DNA of 64,000 bases from Leptolyngbyaceae cyanobacterium M33_DOE_097 (lineage in GTDB: Bacteria; Cyanobacteriota; Cyanobacteriia; Leptolyngbyales; Leptolyngbyaceae): NCBI GenBank assembly GCA_015296075.1, contig DVDV01000016.1, positions 43,756 through 107,755 on the forward strand. The letters are read 5' to 3'. Below the pieces are notes generated by a model. It ran no database searches. It was not told where the DNA came from and was given only the letters and a program-made list of their open reading frames with translations. This document shows positions 26,657 through 36,637 of the stretch, one piece after another. The translations under genes and the position numbers were made by a program. Within the stretch, counting starts at the first letter, position 1, and every line of letters begins with the position of its first letter.

Positions 26657-28072
26657 ATGTTGATGCCTGCCGATGCTGAATTTGCTGCCCTTTGTCAGGC
26701 ACAACTGGCACTAGTTGCGCAAGGTTTGGGCGCTTCCCTTGGGGTGGTTTACCTGGCTCAACAACTGTCAGAAAAAGATGAACCACGACTGGTACCGATC
26801 GCGTTTTATCCTGAGTCGGGCATTGATTGGGAGCAAATTTTGGCAATGGCGTTGAACCGGGGCCGCACTTCTGCGACATCTTCCCCCCGGTTGCTCTCTG
26901 ACGCTCGACCCAATGCGATCGAGCAAGACTCAACTTTTGCAGCATCCCTCCCGGCTGAAGAAACAGCTGCCTCTCAAAATCCAGGCTATGGCGGCCTCGT
27001 CAACTCAACTCAACAACAAGTTGTCTTGCCATTAATCCACCAGGAAACAGTCTTGGGCTTACTGGTCGTGGGGCGTGATGATCGCCCCTGGGAGCGGTGG
27101 GAGCGCAATCAATTGAATCAAATCGCCCACACGATCACCCTGGGTTGTGTGTTAGACCAGCGTTATCAGTGGCTCCACCAAGAACGGCAGCATCACCAGC
27201 AGCTCGAAGCCCAGCGCCACGATCGCCTCGACAATCTGTTGCACCAGTTGCGCAACTCGCTCACCGCTTTGCAAACCTTTGGCAAGTTGCTACTCAAACG
27301 GCTACTGCCTGGTGATGCTAACCAAGATGTTGCAAATAGTATTCTGCGGGAGGCCACACGCTTAAAAGAGTTGTCACAACAGCTTGAAACTGTCTTGAGT
27401 GCAGAGCCAAAGTCTTTGCCAGCGTTGCCACCCGCACTCTGCCCCCCCGATATGCAACCGATGACTGCCGAGCTAATCAATGAGCAACCAGCGGGGTTAC
27501 TCGCCGGAACGGTGCTTGGGGTTGAGCCTTGCTCAGTTGCAACGATTTTGGAGCCACTGCTGGCATCCGCGATCGCGATCGCCTATGACCGTAACCTGGC
27601 GCTTTACCACCGCATTCCTAAAGACATTCCAGCGATTCAAGCCAACCCTCAAGCCCTCCGCGAGGTGATCAACAACCTGCTTGAAAACGCACTGAAATAT
27701 ACGCCGACCGGGGGTTCTATTCTCGTGTCAGCTGTGCCCGTTGAAGCAAAATGGGTCGAAATTCAAGTCAGCGATACGGGACCGGGGATCCCCCCCGCAG
27801 ATTTACCGCACATTTTTGAGCGTCATTATCGGGGGGTGCAAGCCAACTCTAAAATTCCAGGGACAGGGTTAGGGCTAGCGATCGCAAAAATGTTGATTGA
27901 GCAAATGCAGGGTGAAATCATTCTGCAAAGTCCGGCAGACCCAAAAATTTGGGCCGAACTGTTGTCACCCCAACAATTTGCATCGCTACATGGCACCTCG
28001 TTAACGGTGCGCTTACCTGTCGCATCAACCGCCTTTCAAGCAAACAACTCCCCAAATTCGTTAAGAATCTAG
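26657..28072 (+). CDS. GAF-domain sensor histidine kinase
   Basis: 471 residues, soluble. An N-terminal GAF domain (about 1-170) is followed by a HisKA dimerisation helix with phospho-acceptor His196 (LLHQLRNSLTAL) and a HATPase domain (about 300-460): N-box NNLLENALKYTP, G1 SDTGPGIPP, F-box HIFERHYRG and G2 GTGLGLAIAKM. The lack of TM segments implies an internal signal, perhaps a chromophore or small ligand in GAF; no GAF cysteine for bilin binding is evident. No response regulator is adjacent. It converges on the SLH gene, 39 bases apart. Confidence 0.9.
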   Translation: MLMPADAEFAALCQAQLALVAQGLGASLGVVYLAQQLSEKDEPRLVPIAFYPESGIDWEQILAMALNRGRTSATSSPRLLSDARPNAIEQDSTFAASLPAEETAASQNPGYGGLVNSTQQQVVLPLIHQETVLGLLVVGRDDRPWERWERNQLNQIAHTITLGCVLDQRYQWLHQERQHHQQLEAQRHDRLDNLLHQLRNSLTALQTFGKLLLKRLLPGDANQDVANSILREATRLKELSQQLETVLSAEPKSLPALPPALCPPDMQPMTAELINEQPAGLLAGTVLGVEPCSVATILEPLLASAIAIAYDRNLALYHRIPKDIPAIQANPQALREVINNLLENALKYTPTGGSILVSAVPVEAKWVEIQVSDTGPGIPPADLPHIFERHYRGVQANSKIPGTGLGLAIAKMLIEQMQGEIILQSPADPKIWAELLSPQQFASLHGTSLTVRLPVASTAFQANNSPNSLRI

Positions 28073-28111
28073 GGAGAGTCGAACTCACTGCAGAGCAACC
28101 CCGCGCACGAA

Positions 28112-29356
28112 TTAGCGAGGAGAAGCCGCAGGAGGAATTACCAAGTCAGAGCTGAGGGTCAGAGCCAGGTTGGTGTCAGGGTTAATCGCAAATAAATCAA
28201 CGCGCTCACGCCCTAAAAAGACACTAGCTAAAGCACCCACACCCGCACCAATCAAGGTTTCATCAGCTGCGATGTTGCGATCGCCCGTTACACCCGCGAT
28301 ACCAGCGGCAGCACCCGCGCCCACCACTGTACCAATCAGAATGTCACCAGCACTCGCACCTTTGCGGATGGTTTGAGTAGTTGTGACCAGCTCAGACGTT
28401 GCACTCATGGGCAGTCGCCGACCGTTGGCATAGACCACTTCTTGAGCGAAGAACTGCGCACCTTGCTTGGTTGTACGAAACTCACCTACGATACTGCTAC
28501 CAGCAGGAATCAGCACCGTACCGTCAGAGCTGACGATGTTTTGAGCAACTTGCAACGTTGTTGGAAATGGCTTTGGCTCATCTTGATACAACAAGATGCG
28601 ATCAGTCTGTGAATAGACAGCAGGAATTTGAGTACCAGCTGGAATCCGCACGGTGGGAGTCGCTTGCTGACCCACAATGTAAGGCGAGTTAATCGCAACG
28701 GCTTCACCCTGGCTCACCAAGGCCTGATAGATGAAAGCAGCCACTTCTGCCCGTGTTGCAACCCGGTTGGGGCTTAAGATCCGCACGTTGGGGTAGTTGA
28801 CCACAATGCGTTGCTCAGTTGCAGCAGCAATACTCGTCCGAGCGTAGTTGGGGATCGTGTTGGAGTCTTGAAATGCCAGCAGTACGGTATCGACTGGATT
28901 CGTCGCCGCGTACTCTAAACCATTGGCGAGTGACACCAGCACCTGGGCACGAGGAATATTCTCATCAGGGCGAAACTCATTGCCGGGATACCCTGCCATA
29001 AATCCAGTGGTGTAGGCATATTGAATCGCTGCTTCAGCCCAGTAGCCAGATGGGACATCAACAAATCGTACACTGTTACGAGTCGAAGGCTTTTCAAATG
29101 CCTTACGCAGCATCGCCGCATATTGAGCACGAGTCACTGGCTCTTCAGGACGAAACGTACCATCGGGGAAACCGGCAATCACACCCCGCTGAACTAATTC
29201 TTGAATAAAGTTGTTTGCCCAATAATTTGAAGGTACATCAGGGAAAGCGGATTGAGCGTTAACCGGGGCTTGCATCACGATTGGGGCAGCCGCACCACTG
29301 ACAATACCTAAAGCAACGAAGACAGCCGTGCTTGTTTTTAGAACTGAATAAGACAT
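28112..29356 (-). CDS. S-layer homology (SLH) domain protein
   Basis: 414 residues. A signal peptide (VLKTSTAVFVALGIVSGAAA, cut near VNAQ) is followed by three SLH domains (about 35-215: FPDVPSNYWA, FVDVPSGYWAE, and a divergent third, each with a (P/T)RAQ(Y/V) or TRAEV motif), a beta-rich region (about 225-340) and a glycine-zipper-like stretch (IGTVVGAGAAAGIAG). SLH domains bind peptidoglycan or its secondary polymers and, in cyanobacteria, anchor outer-membrane proteins. ATG at 29356 follows CGGAGACTCGGTTC. Function beyond wall binding is unknown. Confidence 0.88.
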   Translation of the reverse strand: MSYSVLKTSTAVFVALGIVSGAAAPIVMQAPVNAQSAFPDVPSNYWANNFIQELVQRGVIAGFPDGTFRPEEPVTRAQYAAMLRKAFEKPSTRNSVRFVDVPSGYWAEAAIQYAYTTGFMAGYPGNEFRPDENIPRAQVLVSLANGLEYAATNPVDTVLLAFQDSNTIPNYARTSIAAATEQRIVVNYPNVRILSPNRVATRAEVAAFIYQALVSQGEAVAINSPYIVGQQATPTVRIPAGTQIPAVYSQTDRILLYQDEPKPFPTTLQVAQNIVSSDGTVLIPAGSSIVGEFRTTKQGAQFFAQEVVYANGRRLPMSATSELVTTTQTIRKGASAGDILIGTVVGAGAAAGIAGVTGDRNIAADETLIGAGVGALASVFLGRERVDLFAINPDTNLALTLSSDLVIPPAASPR

Positions 29357-29835
29357 GAACCGAGTCTCCGAAAGTTTACACTGGTTGTTTCTATCCCTTT
29401 TGACTTGCAATCAAGGCAAACTGTTCCAGACTGAAGGGTCTCTCAAAAGATAGATTCTAACCGTTATCAAATCTCCCAAATGCCTTCTAAATGAGCTTTC
29501 CATTATTCACTTTGATTTGAATAGGCGATCCAATAGCAAGTGAAAAAGACAGTTTATTTTCTGTCACAAGTAATTGTAACGACGCTATTGAATAATGGAG
29601 TTAAATTTTCATCTCAATCTATCTTTAGACGTAATAGGTAATAAGTTAAACACCACTTGAATAGTGATTAACTCGCTTCTATTGCATCAAGTTCGATTTA
29701 GAACTAGCTGTCTCTACTTTATTTCTTTCTATTCAAGGTTGGTCTTCTGAAACAACGATCGCAATTTGTTTTTAGCAGCTCAGATTCTTGACTAAATTGA
29801 CCACCACAATCCTGTGGAGTAAGCAACTCCTCTAA
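29357..29835. other. AT-rich intergenic region upstream of the SLH gene
   Basis: About 480 bases, one of the most AT-rich stretches of the window. It should contain the promoter and a long 5' leader of the SLH gene. No inverted repeat, RNA gene or small gene could be supported. Confidence 0.4.
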
Positions 29836-29863
29836 CAAAAAAGGGTGAGCGTTTTGCCCACCC
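29836..29863 (-). terminator. Rho-independent terminator of clpB
   Basis: On the minus strand GGGTGGGC / GCTCACCC (29863-29856 with 29850-29843) form an 8-bp stem with one G-U pair and an AAAAC loop, followed by TTTTTTG. It lies 23 bases after the clpB stop. Confidence 0.88.
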
Positions 29864-29885
29864 CTGATTCGTTATCACGTTGCAA

Positions 29886-32504
29886 TTATTGAGTTGTTAG
29901 CACTTCAGATGGCAACCGTTTGAACGAAAGTCGCTCATTTTCGACATCGACAAAGATCGTGTCGCCATCGTGGAACTCGCCTCGCAAAATCGCTTTGGCG
30001 ATCGCAGTCTCCAACTCCCGCTGAATCGCTCGCTTCAACGGACGGGCACCATACACCGGGTCGTAGCCCACTTCAGCCAGGAAGTCGAGCGCCGGATCCG
30101 ACAGCTTGAGGCTGATCTTGCGATCGCTGAGGCGGTGAGCCAGTCGTTGCGTCTGCAACTTGACGATTTCGCGCAGTTCGCTCTTTTGCAGGCTGTGGAA
30201 GATGATGAACTCATCCACGCGGTTGAGAAACTCAGGTCGAAATTGCGCCCGCATCGCATCGATTACACGACTCCGCATTTCGTCGTAACGCTCATCGTCA
30301 CCAGCCAGATCCAAAATGAACTGGGAACCGATGTTGCTAGTCATGATGATGATGGTGTTCTTAAAGTCCACCGTATGCCCTTGAGCATCCGTAACGCGCC
30401 CATCATCGAGAATTTGCAGCATCACATTGAAGACATCGGGGTGAGCTTTCTCGATTTCATCAAACAGCACCACCGCATAGGGACGCCGCCGAATTGCTTC
30501 AGTCAGTTGTCCGCCTTCGTCGTAACCCACATAGCCCGGAGGCGCACCGATCAAGCGAGATACAGCGTGCTTCTCCATGTACTCTGACATATCGATTCGC
30601 ACCATTGCCTCTTCGGTGTCAAACAAGTAAGCTGCCAGAGCTTTCGCCAGTTCAGTCTTACCCACCCCGGTTGGGCCTAAAAAGATAAAGCTCGCAATCG
30701 GACGGTTCGGGTCTGCCAAGCCTGCCCGCGATCGCAAGATGGCATCTGCAACCGCATTCACCGCTTCAGACTGACCAATGACCCGCTTGTGCAACTCATC
30801 TTCTAAGTGCAGCAGCTTCTGCATCTCAGACTCAACCAGCTTGCTGATCGGAATCCCCGTCCACTTCGAGATGATTTCGGCAATGTCAGACTCTGTCACC
30901 TCTTCCCGCAGCAACGTTTTGCCAGTCTTTTGAGTCTGCTCCAGCTTAGCTTCCGCAGCAGCCAGTTGACGGTTGAGTTCAGTCAGTTTGCCATAGCGCA
31001 ATTCCGCCGCCCGGTTGAGGTCATAGTCACGCTCGGCTTGCTGAGCCTCAACATTGACGCTTTCGATCTCTTCCTTCAGCTTTTGGATATCAGTAATCAC
31101 ATCCTTTTCAGACTGCCACTGAGCGTTGAGCGAGCTTTGATCCTCCTTGAGGTCAGCCAGCTCTTTCTCTAGCTTTTCGAGTCGATCGCGCGAAATCGCA
31201 TCGCTTTCCTTCTGTAACGACAGCTTCTCCATCTCAAGCTGCAGAATCTTGCGATCGACCTCATCCAACTCTTCCGGCTTCGAGGTGATCTCCATTTTCA
31301 GCTTGGCGGCAGCTTCATCCACCAGGTCAATCGCTTTGTCAGGCAAGAAGCGATCGGTGATATATCGGTTCGATAGCATGGCAGCCGCCACCAGAGCCGC
31401 ATCCGCGATCTTCACCCCGTGGTGAACTTCATACCGTTCGCGCAGACCCCGCAAGATCGAGATTGTGTCCTCAACGGTGGGCTGGTCAACATAGACCTGC
31501 TGGAAACGCCGCTCTAGAGCCGCATCCTTTTCAATGTATTTGCGATACTCATCCAGTGTGGTGGCACCAATACAACGCAACTCGCCACGCGCCAACATCG
31601 GCTTCAGCAAGTTACCCGCATCCATTGCGCCCTGAGTCGCCCCGGCACCGACTACGGTGTGAATCTCATCAATAAATAGAATGATGTTGCCACCGGATTC
31701 GGTCACTTCTTTAAGAACGGCTTTCAATCGTTCTTCAAATTCACCACGATATTTTGCACCCGCAATCAACGCTCCCATATCCAGAGCGATCAACTTGCGA
31801 TCCTTTAAGGATTCAGGCACATCACCTTTCACAATTCGCTGGGCTAACCCTTCGGCGATCGCAGTCTTACCAACACCGGGTTCCCCAATCAACACAGGGT
31901 TATTCTTCGTTCGCCGGGAGAGGATTTGCACCGTCCGCCGAATTTCATCATCCCGCCCGATCACTGGGTCGAGCTTGCCCTGCCGCGCCATCTCAGTCAG
32001 ATCGCGCCCATACTTCTCAAGAGATTCGTACTTGCCTTCGGGGTTTTGATCGGTCACCTTCTGACTGCCTCTTACCTGCTGAATGGTTTGCTTGAGTTTT
32101 GCTTCATCGAGCTTGAACTCACTGAATAGGGTTTTGCCAATCCGGTCATCGGCAGCATACCCCAAGAGCATATGCTCAACTGAAATAAAATCATCGCCAT
32201 ATTCTTTACGATAGTTTTCAGCTCGATCCAGCAAGGTATCGAGACTGCGACCGACGTAAGCATTCGCATTCCCCGACACCTTTGGCTGGCGACGCATAAA
32301 GTCATCAACGCGATCGCGCACTTGCTGCACATTGATGCCTAACTTATTAAAAATACTCGTTGCTAAGCCGTCCTGGTCAATCAACGCCTTTAGCAAATGT
32401 TCTGACTCAACATATTGGCTTTGGGCTTGCTTGGCGATATCAACTGAGTTCGCGATCGCCTGGTAAGCCTTCTCTGTAAATTGATTGGGGTTCGTTGGCT
32501 GCAT
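29886..32504 (-). CDS. clpB: ATP-dependent disaggregase ClpB
   Basis: Hexameric AAA+ chaperone that, with DnaK, pulls proteins out of aggregates; needed for thermotolerance. 872 residues: N-domain (about 1-145), NBD1 with Walker [10 protein letters not shown] (about 205) and Walker B FIDEIHT, a coiled-coil middle domain (about 400-530, which separates ClpB from ClpA/C), and NBD2 with [10 protein letters not shown] (about 605) and [13 protein letters not shown]. There is no ClpP-binding loop. Cyanobacteria usually have two ClpB proteins; which this is cannot be told from sequence alone. The upstream 268 bases show no CIRCE operator. Confidence 0.96.
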   Translation of the reverse strand: MQPTNPNQFTEKAYQAIANSVDIAKQAQSQYVESEHLLKALIDQDGLATSIFNKLGINVQQVRDRVDDFMRRQPKVSGNANAYVGRSLDTLLDRAENYRKEYGDDFISVEHMLLGYAADDRIGKTLFSEFKLDEAKLKQTIQQVRGSQKVTDQNPEGKYESLEKYGRDLTEMARQGKLDPVIGRDDEIRRTVQILSRRTKNNPVLIGEPGVGKTAIAEGLAQRIVKGDVPESLKDRKLIALDMGALIAGAKYRGEFEERLKAVLKEVTESGGNIILFIDEIHTVVGAGATQGAMDAGNLLKPMLARGELRCIGATTLDEYRKYIEKDAALERRFQQVYVDQPTVEDTISILRGLRERYEVHHGVKIADAALVAAAMLSNRYITDRFLPDKAIDLVDEAAAKLKMEITSKPEELDEVDRKILQLEMEKLSLQKESDAISRDRLEKLEKELADLKEDQSSLNAQWQSEKDVITDIQKLKEEIESVNVEAQQAERDYDLNRAAELRYGKLTELNRQLAAAEAKLEQTQKTGKTLLREEVTESDIAEIISKWTGIPISKLVESEMQKLLHLEDELHKRVIGQSEAVNAVADAILRSRAGLADPNRPIASFIFLGPTGVGKTELAKALAAYLFDTEEAMVRIDMSEYMEKHAVSRLIGAPPGYVGYDEGGQLTEAIRRRPYAVVLFDEIEKAHPDVFNVMLQILDDGRVTDAQGHTVDFKNTIIIMTSNIGSQFILDLAGDDERYDEMRSRVIDAMRAQFRPEFLNRVDEFIIFHSLQKSELREIVKLQTQRLAHRLSDRKISLKLSDPALDFLAEVGYDPVYGARPLKRAIQRELETAIAKAILRGEFHDGDTIFVDVENERLSFKRLPSEVLTTQ

Positions 32505-32773
32505 CGTGTTTTCCCCCGTTACAACGTGAATAATTACTCTTTCATCCTCAATTTTAAGGAGACAGGAGAAATGTGCGAGATCGGTCTACCCACCTTTCTA
32601 CAGGAGTATTGCCGAAACATTCAAATTTGATACCTGCAGCTATAAATTTGTACCGAAAGTGGGTGTCAAACGTTGAGAAATCCAGATTAATTTGAAGCTG
32701 GAGTGGGTCAATCTGCTGTTAGAGCGATCGCACCCACTCCAAGGCTAAACGCTACTGATCTGGGCGCTACCCA

Positions 32774-33514
32774 ATGGTTGAAACCCCCTCAATTATCCGG
32801 TCTGAACTACAACAAAAAGCCATTCTGGTACACGAACGCCTCTGCCAGGTTTATCACTGCCCGATCTCCTACTTTCACAACCTCGACCCCCTCAGCGAAC
32901 TCGTCTCTGCCTTGCTTTCGCACCGCACCCGCAACGCCGATTCGGGTCGCGCCTTTAAACAACTGCGTGCCTTGTTCCCTACCTGGGAAGCCGTGCTTGA
33001 TGCCCCCGTCGAGCAAGTCCAGCAGGCGATCGCCCCTTGCACCTGGCCCGAACAAAAAGCCCCCCGCATTCAGCAAGTCTTGCAGCTAATCAGCCAACAG
33101 CGTAACGGTGAACTATCGCTCGATTTTCTAGCCGACCTCCCCGTGAGTGAAGCCCGTACCTGGCTAGAAGCCCTCCCTGGTGTTGGCCCCAAAACCAGTG
33201 CTGCTGTGATGAGCTTCAGTCTCTTACGCAAACGAGCCTTGCCTGTTGATAGTCACCATCACCGGGTTGCAGTCCGGCTTGGCTTAATTGCCGAAAACGT
33301 AGCCGTTAAGCCTGCTCACGCGCTTTTAGAAGCCCAACTGCCCTTAGACTGGAGCGCCCAGCAAGTCTATGACAACCACGAGGTGATGATGTTGCATGGA
33401 CAGCGTTGCTGTTACTTCCGCAACCCCACGTGCAACCGTTGCGCCGTCCTCGACCTCTGCCCCACCGGCCAAGCTCGTATGGGAAATTTGGAAGAGGTGG
33501 GCGATCGCACGTAA
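32774..33514 (+). CDS. Endonuclease III-like DNA glycosylase (HhH-GPD, [4Fe-4S])
   Basis: Base-excision repair enzyme removing oxidised pyrimidines. 246 residues with the helix-hairpin-helix LPGVGPKTSAAV holding catalytic Lys140, catalytic Asp159 in PVDSHHHRV, and a C-terminal iron-sulfur loop C-x6-C-x2-C-x5-C (CYFRNPTCNRCAVLDLC). It is longer than E. coli Nth (211) and diverges in the substrate loops, so it is better called an Nth paralogue than Nth itself. Divergent from clpB by 269 bases. ATG at 32774 fits; no strong ribosome site. Confidence 0.88.
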   Translation: MVETPSIIRSELQQKAILVHERLCQVYHCPISYFHNLDPLSELVSALLSHRTRNADSGRAFKQLRALFPTWEAVLDAPVEQVQQAIAPCTWPEQKAPRIQQVLQLISQQRNGELSLDFLADLPVSEARTWLEALPGVGPKTSAAVMSFSLLRKRALPVDSHHHRVAVRLGLIAENVAVKPAHALLEAQLPLDWSAQQVYDNHEVMMLHGQRCCYFRNPTCNRCAVLDLCPTGQARMGNLEEVGDRT

Positions 33515-33564
33515 ACGATACCTTAGGGACTTGCAGATAAATACTGTACCAATACCGCCAATCT

Positions 33565-33592
33565 GTAAGGGCGAATGGCGATTCGCCCCTAC
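33565..33592. repeat. Dispersed hairpin repeat, copy 1
   Basis: GTAAGGGCGAAT (33565-33576) and ATTCGCCCCTAC (33581-33592) form a 12-bp stem with one mismatch around GGCG. Related hairpins with the same GTARGGGCG...CGCCCYTA(C/G) ends occur at about 36553-36599 and 55704-55731. It lies about 50 bases after the endonuclease gene. Confidence 0.75.
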
Positions 33593-33735
33593 CGCACCGC
33601 TGGGATATTATTTCAACGCACTCCCCTTACGTCCTGCGCCGAATCTACAACTAACTATCCCAATCGCTTGAACAAGATCTTAAATACCCTTTTACCCTAT
33701 TTGACGTAGTAGTCCTTATAGGGGAGTCAGAAATA

Positions 33736-34137
33736 ATGTCTCCAAACCTACGAGAAAAAGTTCATCAAGCTGTTGAGGCTCTCTTGAATGATTTGTCGGT
33801 TGATAGCTTTGTGCTATGTGTAACTCGTGATTTTTGGGATAGCTACGATGAGAATGATTTTCTCGATGCCTACAAAGAGGCTGACAAGTATTACCGTGAA
33901 TCAATTATTTACGTTACAGAAATCCTTGGTTGTAATGGAGCAGTAATAAAACGCAGTGAAAATAATTTTCCAAGCTGGTTGCCTGTGGATGAGGCTTGTT
34001 TTTGGTACTTAGACGCACGAACTTTTGTCTTGTACTGGGAGCATGAAGATAAAGAACTGCCTGTTGTTGTGTGGTTATATGCTTTCAATCCAATGTTGAG
34101 ATCTCATCGGTTATTTAACTATGAGATTGAAGAATGA
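33736..34137 (+). CDS. Uncharacterised acidic protein
   Basis: 133 residues, not recognised. GGGGAGTCAGAAATA precedes the ATG at 33736, a good ribosome site. The protein is acidic, rich in Trp, Tyr and Phe (RDFWDSYDENDFLDAY, EACFWYLDARTFVLYW), soluble, with a predicted alpha/beta build. Codon use and AT content differ from the flanking repair and metabolic genes, and hairpin repeats lie upstream, so it may be an acquired gene. The size and acidity would fit an immunity-type or antitoxin protein, but nothing here shows a partner toxin. Confidence 0.55.
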   Translation: MSPNLREKVHQAVEALLNDLSVDSFVLCVTRDFWDSYDENDFLDAYKEADKYYRESIIYVTEILGCNGAVIKRSENNFPSWLPVDEACFWYLDARTFVLYWEHEDKELPVVVWLYAFNPMLRSHRLFNYEIEE

Positions 34138-34162
34138 ACCAACGATCGCCCGATTCCTCGGA

Positions 34163-34720
34163 CTAAACACCCCAAGCAGGGTTCTCACAGCGAATGCCTT
34201 GAGGCTTGACCTTTTCCAATTTCTTTGTTTGCAGGTTGGCTTTCCACATCTGCTCAAAGGTGGTGTACCACTCGCGATCGCCCCGGCGCAACGCCTGCTT
34301 TGACAACACCGGAATCAACGTCGAATCGGCCTTGCCATTGCGGTAGCAAGTCGTGCCACCCAAGACACTGGCTCCACTCGGCAAGGTGACGGCATCAAAT
34401 ACTTGCCAGGTAATGTCGTTAAAGTAGCCATCGGGTCGGCGGATGGCTTTTCTAGACACCGCTTGCTCTAGCCAAAGCACCTGCCGATCGCCCTGCTGGT
34501 AAGTTGCGATCGCATAGGGCTTGTCCGCCGCAAGATTGCCAATCAACCCACTACTGAGGGGCTTTAGACCCTTGGGCAAATTGCGATAGACCGGCTGCTG
34601 TCCCGGTTCAGAAGTCACTTGATACTTTAGCCCAACTACCGATTGAGCCGTTTGGGCATTCGCCGGAAGCCCTTGCGCTAGCACAACCCCTGTCGCGATC
34701 GCGGCTACAACTCTACGCAT
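34163..34720 (-). CDS. Secreted hypothetical protein
   Basis: 185 residues. A signal peptide (RRVVAAIATGVVLAQGL, cut at ANAQ) and an otherwise soluble, strand-rich protein with two cysteines (TTCYRNG and GIRCENP) that could form a disulfide. Not recognised; probably periplasmic or lumenal. ATG at 34720 follows AAGGAAAGTGAAACCG; an in-frame GTG at 34744 is less likely. It follows the cytochrome c6-like gene on the same strand after 74 bases and may be in the same transcript. Confidence 0.65.
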   Translation of the reverse strand: MRRVVAAIATGVVLAQGLPANAQTAQSVVGLKYQVTSEPGQQPVYRNLPKGLKPLSSGLIGNLAADKPYAIATYQQGDRQVLWLEQAVSRKAIRRPDGYFNDITWQVFDAVTLPSGASVLGGTTCYRNGKADSTLIPVLSKQALRRGDREWYTTFEQMWKANLQTKKLEKVKPQGIRCENPAWGV

Positions 34721-34794
34721 CGGTTTCACTTTCCTTGCTATCACTGCTTACTCTTAACGGCTACAGCAAAGCAGCAAGCGATTCCAAATTGGCG

Positions 34795-35178
34795 TTATTT
34801 CCAGCCTTGATTAGCCTGCTCTAGCACGTAGGCCGACACGGTTTCAATTTGCTCAGGGGTGAGGCGATCGCGGTAGGCCGACATATTCGCTTTGCCGTTG
34901 GTGACAATTTCGGCGATCGCCTCTACGGTGCCATAGCCATTCTTTTCAAGGGTCTTTAGCTTGAGATTTTTGCCACGCCGCACAATGTTGCCACCGTTGA
35001 TGTGGCATCCAGCACAGTGAATTTCAAAGAGTTTGCTGCCCGCTGGCAGGTCAGCAGCTAACGCCGGAGTTCCGCCGAAACAGAGCAAAATTAAGCAACC
35101 GAGTAGAGCGACTTTAAGCCACAGCGGTTGGATGAATTGGGTTGCGCGATCGCCCATTCTAGACAAGAGACTTTTCAT
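34795..35178 (-). CDS. Cytochrome c6-like (class I c-type) lumenal cytochrome
   Basis: A small soluble electron carrier of the thylakoid lumen. The signal peptide (WLKVALLGCLILLCFGG, cut near ALAAD) is followed by about 86 residues with the heme motif CAGCH, axial Met in ANMSAY, and the cytochrome c6 ending LTPEQIETVSAYVLEQANQGW. The segment GGNIVRRGKNLKLKTLEKNG resembles the c6B/c6C subclass rather than classical PetJ, which has a QNGKNAMPAF loop. Its donor/acceptor role is therefore uncertain. ATG at 35178 overlaps the end of the upstream gene by 20 bases, suggesting translational coupling; a later ATG at 35157 is possible. Confidence 0.82.
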   Translation of the reverse strand: MKSLLSRMGDRATQFIQPLWLKVALLGCLILLCFGGTPALAADLPAGSKLFEIHCAGCHINGGNIVRRGKNLKLKTLEKNGYGTVEAIAEIVTNGKANMSAYRDRLTPEQIETVSAYVLEQANQGWK

Positions 35179-36337
35179 ACGCTCGATAGGTTTTGTGAAT
35201 CGTGCCACCCGACGCCTCAATCAACTTGCGAGATGGCTCATTTGTCTCATAGACATAGCCTAATTCGGCCCAGTCATATTTGCCGAGGCTGCCCTGCATC
35301 CCAAGATAGATCAGAGCCGGGGAAACCATCTTGCGGCGAAATTCGGGGAGTGAGCAAATCACCAACACTCGCGCCTGATTAATTTTGCGGCGATACCAAA
35401 GCAACTTGAGAATGCCGACGAGATCAAGTTTGCCGTTGACGTGTTTTAAGGCGATGTTGTAATCCGGCAATGCCATGAAGAAACCAATCATCTCACCGTT
35501 GTACTCGGCGATCGGAAAGATGTCTGGATCAACAATCGTCTTGAGATCCTTCGCCTCTTCGACAAAATCTTCTTCGGTGCGAGGAGTCGCACTCCAATTA
35601 TTCGCAAACATCTTGCTAAACAAGCGGTAGAGGCTGCGGCAATCTTCTGTGAAGCTTTCGCCCTTGAGATGCACCGGGCGAAACGTCACACCCGACTTAC
35701 ACGCAATGCGGTAGGACTTTTCAAATGTGGCAACAAACGCCGGATCAATGTGCCACTCATAGGCATAGGCATCGATCGCCTTGTGCCAGCCCGCCTGCTC
35801 CATAAATTGGAGGTAGTAGGACGGGTTATAGGGCATCATCATCGTCGGTGGGGAATCAAATCCGTCCGCCAAAAACAAGCAGTGGTTGTGGGTAAATAAA
35901 TCAATCGGCCCCCGCGCCAGCGTCATCCCTTTTTGCTGTAACCAATCACACGCCGCACTGAGTAGCGCATCAGCTACTGCAAAATCATCAACACACTCAA
36001 AATAACCAATTAGCCCAACATTCTGGCTCTCTCGCTCAATCAGACGCTGGTTGACGGCTGCGACAACTCGCCCAACCGCCTGTTCCTTACCCCCATTTGC
36101 CCCTGATCGATAGGCCAAAAAGCCTTGCAGCTCTCCGTACTGCCGAAACGGATGGGTCGGTGCTAGTTGCTTGGCAATACTGCTCCGCAAAGGCGGCACC
36201 CAGTTCGGATCATTTTGATAAACCCGTGATGGTACATCTAAAAATTCCTTCCATTGAGCATCCGTTGTGATGGGCACTACTTGAACAGGAGCCACCGATG
36301 GATTGTGTAATGCCGAGTTTGTTTGAGTCACAGCCAA
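35159..36337 (-). CDS. GNAT-like hypothetical protein
   Basis: 392 residues, soluble. The sequence resembles the large bacterial group of hypothetical proteins with an acyltransferase (GNAT) fold split into an N-terminal half (VGRVVAAVNQRLIE, IGYFECVDDFAVADALL) and a C-terminal half (GEMIGFFMALPDYNIAL, AELGYVYETNEPSRKLIEASGG). The pattern PVDLFTHNHCLFL-like and NPSYYLQFMEQAGW is typical of that group. No substrate can be named. No ATG is available; TTG at 36337 with GGAG five bases upstream is the likely start. It overlaps the cytochrome gene downstream. Confidence 0.7.
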   Translation of the reverse strand: MAVTQTNSALHNPSVAPVQVVPITTDAQWKEFLDVPSRVYQNDPNWVPPLRSSIAKQLAPTHPFRQYGELQGFLAYRSGANGGKEQAVGRVVAAVNQRLIERESQNVGLIGYFECVDDFAVADALLSAACDWLQQKGMTLARGPIDLFTHNHCLFLADGFDSPPTMMMPYNPSYYLQFMEQAGWHKAIDAYAYEWHIDPAFVATFEKSYRIACKSGVTFRPVHLKGESFTEDCRSLYRLFSKMFANNWSATPRTEEDFVEEAKDLKTIVDPDIFPIAEYNGEMIGFFMALPDYNIALKHVNGKLDLVGILKLLWYRRKINQARVLVICSLPEFRRKMVSPALIYLGMQGSLGKYDWAELGYVYETNEPSRKLIEASGGTIHKTYRAYEKSLV

Positions 36338-36513
36338 GCAAGCTCCGTTTATGAAAGGCTAATTTTACGGGAAACTATAGCAGGAAAGAGAAAGGTGATA
36401 AACATTAGGGGCAATTTTTCTATAATCGGCAAAACATCTGAGCGCAGCGAGTTGCGCTGTCTGCCCAGGTATACCAAACGCGTAAATTTTGATTACCCCT
36501 AATTGAGTGAGTT

Positions 36514-36637
36514 ATACCAATTCTCTAAATCCCATTTACAGATCCTCGTAGGGGCGGTTCGCGTTCGTGTAGCGTTTCCGAAGGAAATACCGCCCTTACA
36601 GATAATCATCTGTAGCCGAGTTTTGAAGAATTGGTAT
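36514..36637. mobile_element. Putative 124-bp MITE-like element with 11-bp terminal inverted repeats
   Basis: ATACCAATTCT (36514-36524) and its exact complement AGAATTGGTAT (36627-36637) bound a 124-base segment. Inside is a second inverted structure with CGTAGGGGCGGT and TACCGCCCTTAC arms (about 36553-36599) and the sequence TTTCCGAAGGAAA. It has no coding capacity. Its right end touches the stop codon of the DUF2141 gene. The non-autonomous element call is an inference from structure. Confidence 0.6.

Noticed and set aside
29970..30587. 205-codon plus-strand open frame inside clpB
   Set aside because: Antisense shadow of a highly conserved gene; no own start signal.
32505..32773. CIRCE heat-shock operator upstream of clpB
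   Set aside because: No 9-9-9 inverted TTAGCACTC-type sequence is present.
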